A DNA stretch of 64,000 nucleotides, from NCBI RefSeq assembly GCF_008254045.1, contig NZ_CP042425.1, positions 3,100,001 through 3,164,000 of the forward strand, read 5' to 3'. A model generated the notes under the pieces. That model was not told the origin of the DNA. It made no database searches and worked only from the letters and a program-made list of their open reading frames with translations. The DNA comes from Limnoglobus roseus (GTDB lineage: Bacteria; Planctomycetota; Planctomycetia; Gemmatales; Gemmataceae). Every line of letters starts with the position of its first letter. Position 1 is the first letter of the stretch. Both the position numbers and the translations under genes were made by a program. This document shows positions 62,840 to 64,000 of this stretch, piece by piece.

Positions 62840-64000
62840 TCACCGCCCGGGGTTCCACCACGCATCCAGCTTTGCCGTCAGAGCCTTCACCTGCTCCGGC
62901 TTGCCCGCGGCGAGGTCGGTTTTCTCTTCGGGGTCGGCGGCGAGGTCGTACAGTTCCGGCTTCCCCGGGCCGTCGGCGTCGGCCGGGACGTGCGGCACGA
63001 TCAGCTTCCAGTGGCCGTCGATGACCCAGCGGTGGCGGATGCTCTTGGCCGGCACGTCGAGGTCCACGGCGTTGTGCGTGAAGCACTCGCCGAACAGCGT
63101 CGTGCGGCCCTTCAAGGCGGCCACGTCCAGCAGGCTCACGCCGGGCAAATCCTTCGGCGGCACGATGTCGCAGGCGTTCAGCAGCGTCGGCATGATGTCG
63201 AGCGAAATCGCGAGTTCTTCCGCCACCCGCGGTTTCACGCGGCCCGGCCAGCGGAGCAGGATCGGCGTCCGCAATCCCGCGTCGTAGGGCGTCCGCTTCG
63301 ACCGCACGGACAGGGTGCCCTTCGGGTCTTGAATCCAGCCGTTGTCCGCGAGGTAGACCACGATCGTGTTGTCGGTCAGCTTCTTCTCGTCGAGGTGATT
63401 CAATAACTCGCCGCAGGTCTGGTCGAACCACTCGATCATCGCCCAGTACTTCGCCTCGGATGGCGTACCCTTCCCCTCGTACTTCTTCAGCAACTCGGCC
63501 GGCGGGTTGTGCGGCGTGTGCGGCATCATCGGGGCGTACCACACGAAGAACGGCTTGCCCTCCTTCGTGGACTCGCCGATGAAGTCGTAGATCGGCTGCA
63601 TTGTCTTGCGGCCTATGTCCAAACCCTCGTCGCCGTGGCGGACGCCCTTCGTCATGCCGTGGGTGAACCCGCCGCGCTTGAAGTCGCCCTGCCACCACTT
63701 GCCCGTTTGCAAGCAGCGGTAGCCGTTCTCAGCCAGCAATTTTGGCAGGGTCGGCACCGCTTCGAGGTGCTTGTTCATTCGCTCGCGACCGTCGAGGAAC
63801 GCCTGCGACTTCTGGAACTCGGCCGCCTTCATGCCGGCGGGGAGGGGCGGGTCGTTGCTCGTGACCTTGTGCTGGTGCGGGTACAACCCCGTGACGAGCG
63901 ACGCCAGACTCGGGCAGCAGAGGGAAGTCGGCACGTACCCACGGGTGAACGCGAGGCTCTGCGCCGCGAGTTTGTCCAGGTGCGGCGTCTTGACGTGCGG
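62840..64000 (-). CDS. Sulfatase-family protein with deviant active-site motif, N-terminus cut by window edge
   Basis: The frame is open to base 64000, so the N-terminus lies outside. The 386 visible residues have the alkaline-phosphatase-superfamily sulfatase plan: TPHLDKLAAQSLAFTRGY, the formylglycine-type site SLCCPSLASLVTG, GYRCLQTGKWWQG, APMMPHTPHNPP and YLADNGW. The canonical C-X-P-S-R has Leu in place of Arg, and TGKWHLG reads TGKWWQG. Sulfate-ester hydrolysis is therefore uncertain, although PL11 and acetylesterase genes follow, and many planctomycetes use such sulfatases on algal or plant polysaccharides. The C-terminus is complete (DAWWNPGR). Confidence 0.85.
   Translation of the reverse strand, partial: PHVKTPHLDKLAAQSLAFTRGYVPTSLCCPSLASLVTGLYPHQHKVTSNDPPLPAGMKAAEFQKSQAFLDGRERMNKHLEAVPTLPKLLAENGYRCLQTGKWWQGDFKRGGFTHGMTKGVRHGDEGLDIGRKTMQPIYDFIGESTKEGKPFFVWYAPMMPHTPHNPPAELLKKYEGKGTPSEAKYWAMIEWFDQTCGELLNHLDEKKLTDNTIVVYLADNGWIQDPKGTLSVRSKRTPYDAGLRTPILLRWPGRVKPRVAEELAISLDIMPTLLNACDIVPPKDLPGVSLLDVAALKGRTTLFGECFTHNAVDLDVPAKSIRHRWVIDGHWKLIVPHVPADADGPGKPELYDLAADPEEKTDLAAGKPEQVKALTAKLDAWWNPGR

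Overview
The window is GC-rich, gene-dense bacterial DNA. It reads as a planctomycete of the Gemmataceae (Gemmata type). The support is family content: two DUF1559 proteins with type IV prepilin-like N-termini and C-terminal H-X9-DG motifs, a DUF1963 protein with the 'YADWLEDRDD' companion motif (TIGR02996-like) typical of Gemmata, a large PVC-type dehydrogenase with a C-terminal CXXCH, a membrane Ser/Thr kinase with TPR-like repeats, an FG-GAP protein carrying LEDRTTPA, and a rhamnogalacturonan/sulfatase cluster. No tRNA, rRNA, CRISPR array, transposase or prophage is visible. It looks like ordinary chromosome with scattered small palindromic repeats.

Layout. 1-1.6 kb: leuC (cut by the left edge) and a PhyH oxygenase. 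1.7-4.7 kb: two DUF1559 genes sharing a promoter-like block, then a small lipoprotein. 4.7-11.3 kb: queE, an ABC-2 permease, an ABC exporter with an eroded ATPase site, a DUF202 protein, a CysQ/IMPase-type phosphatase and rsmA. 11.4-16.3 kb: a secreted Tyr-rich protein, a Cys-rich small protein with tpx, a stand-alone GspF protein and a GT39 enzyme. 16.5-26 kb: smc, an OprO/P-type porin, DUF1963, GT2, a toxin-antitoxin pair whose PIN toxin is frameshifted, a DUF985 cupin and an RsmC-like methyltransferase. 26-35.8 kb: a kinase, a large secreted multidomain protein, a Uma2 protein and a YbgC-TolQ-TolR-like operon.

35.9-46.3 kb holds an SGNH-like protein, two zinc-ribbon membrane proteins, a thioredoxin-like protein, a tandem pair of secreted paralogues, a GAF-PAS-PAS-GGDEF protein and ggt. 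46.5-58.6 kb holds an FG-GAP surface protein, the PVC cytochrome, a GTPase, aroB (flanked by two related palindromes), GT87, ino1 and a large polytopic protein. 58.7-64 kb holds an SDR protein and a probable pectin (rhamnogalacturonan-I) locus: acetylesterase, PL11 lyase and a sulfatase running off the right edge.

The most notable observations are the ATPase-degenerate ABC protein, the one-base frameshift in the PIN toxin at its first catalytic motif, inverted copies of a CACAGAGG palindromic element about 34 kb apart, related palindromes bracketing aroB, a shared promoter-like block before both DUF1559 genes, a sulfatase with a deviant C-X-P-X-R motif, and a secreted protein that joins a propeller, a possible eroded PIG-L region and a CBM9-like domain. 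All identifications come from reading motifs; no database search was run.
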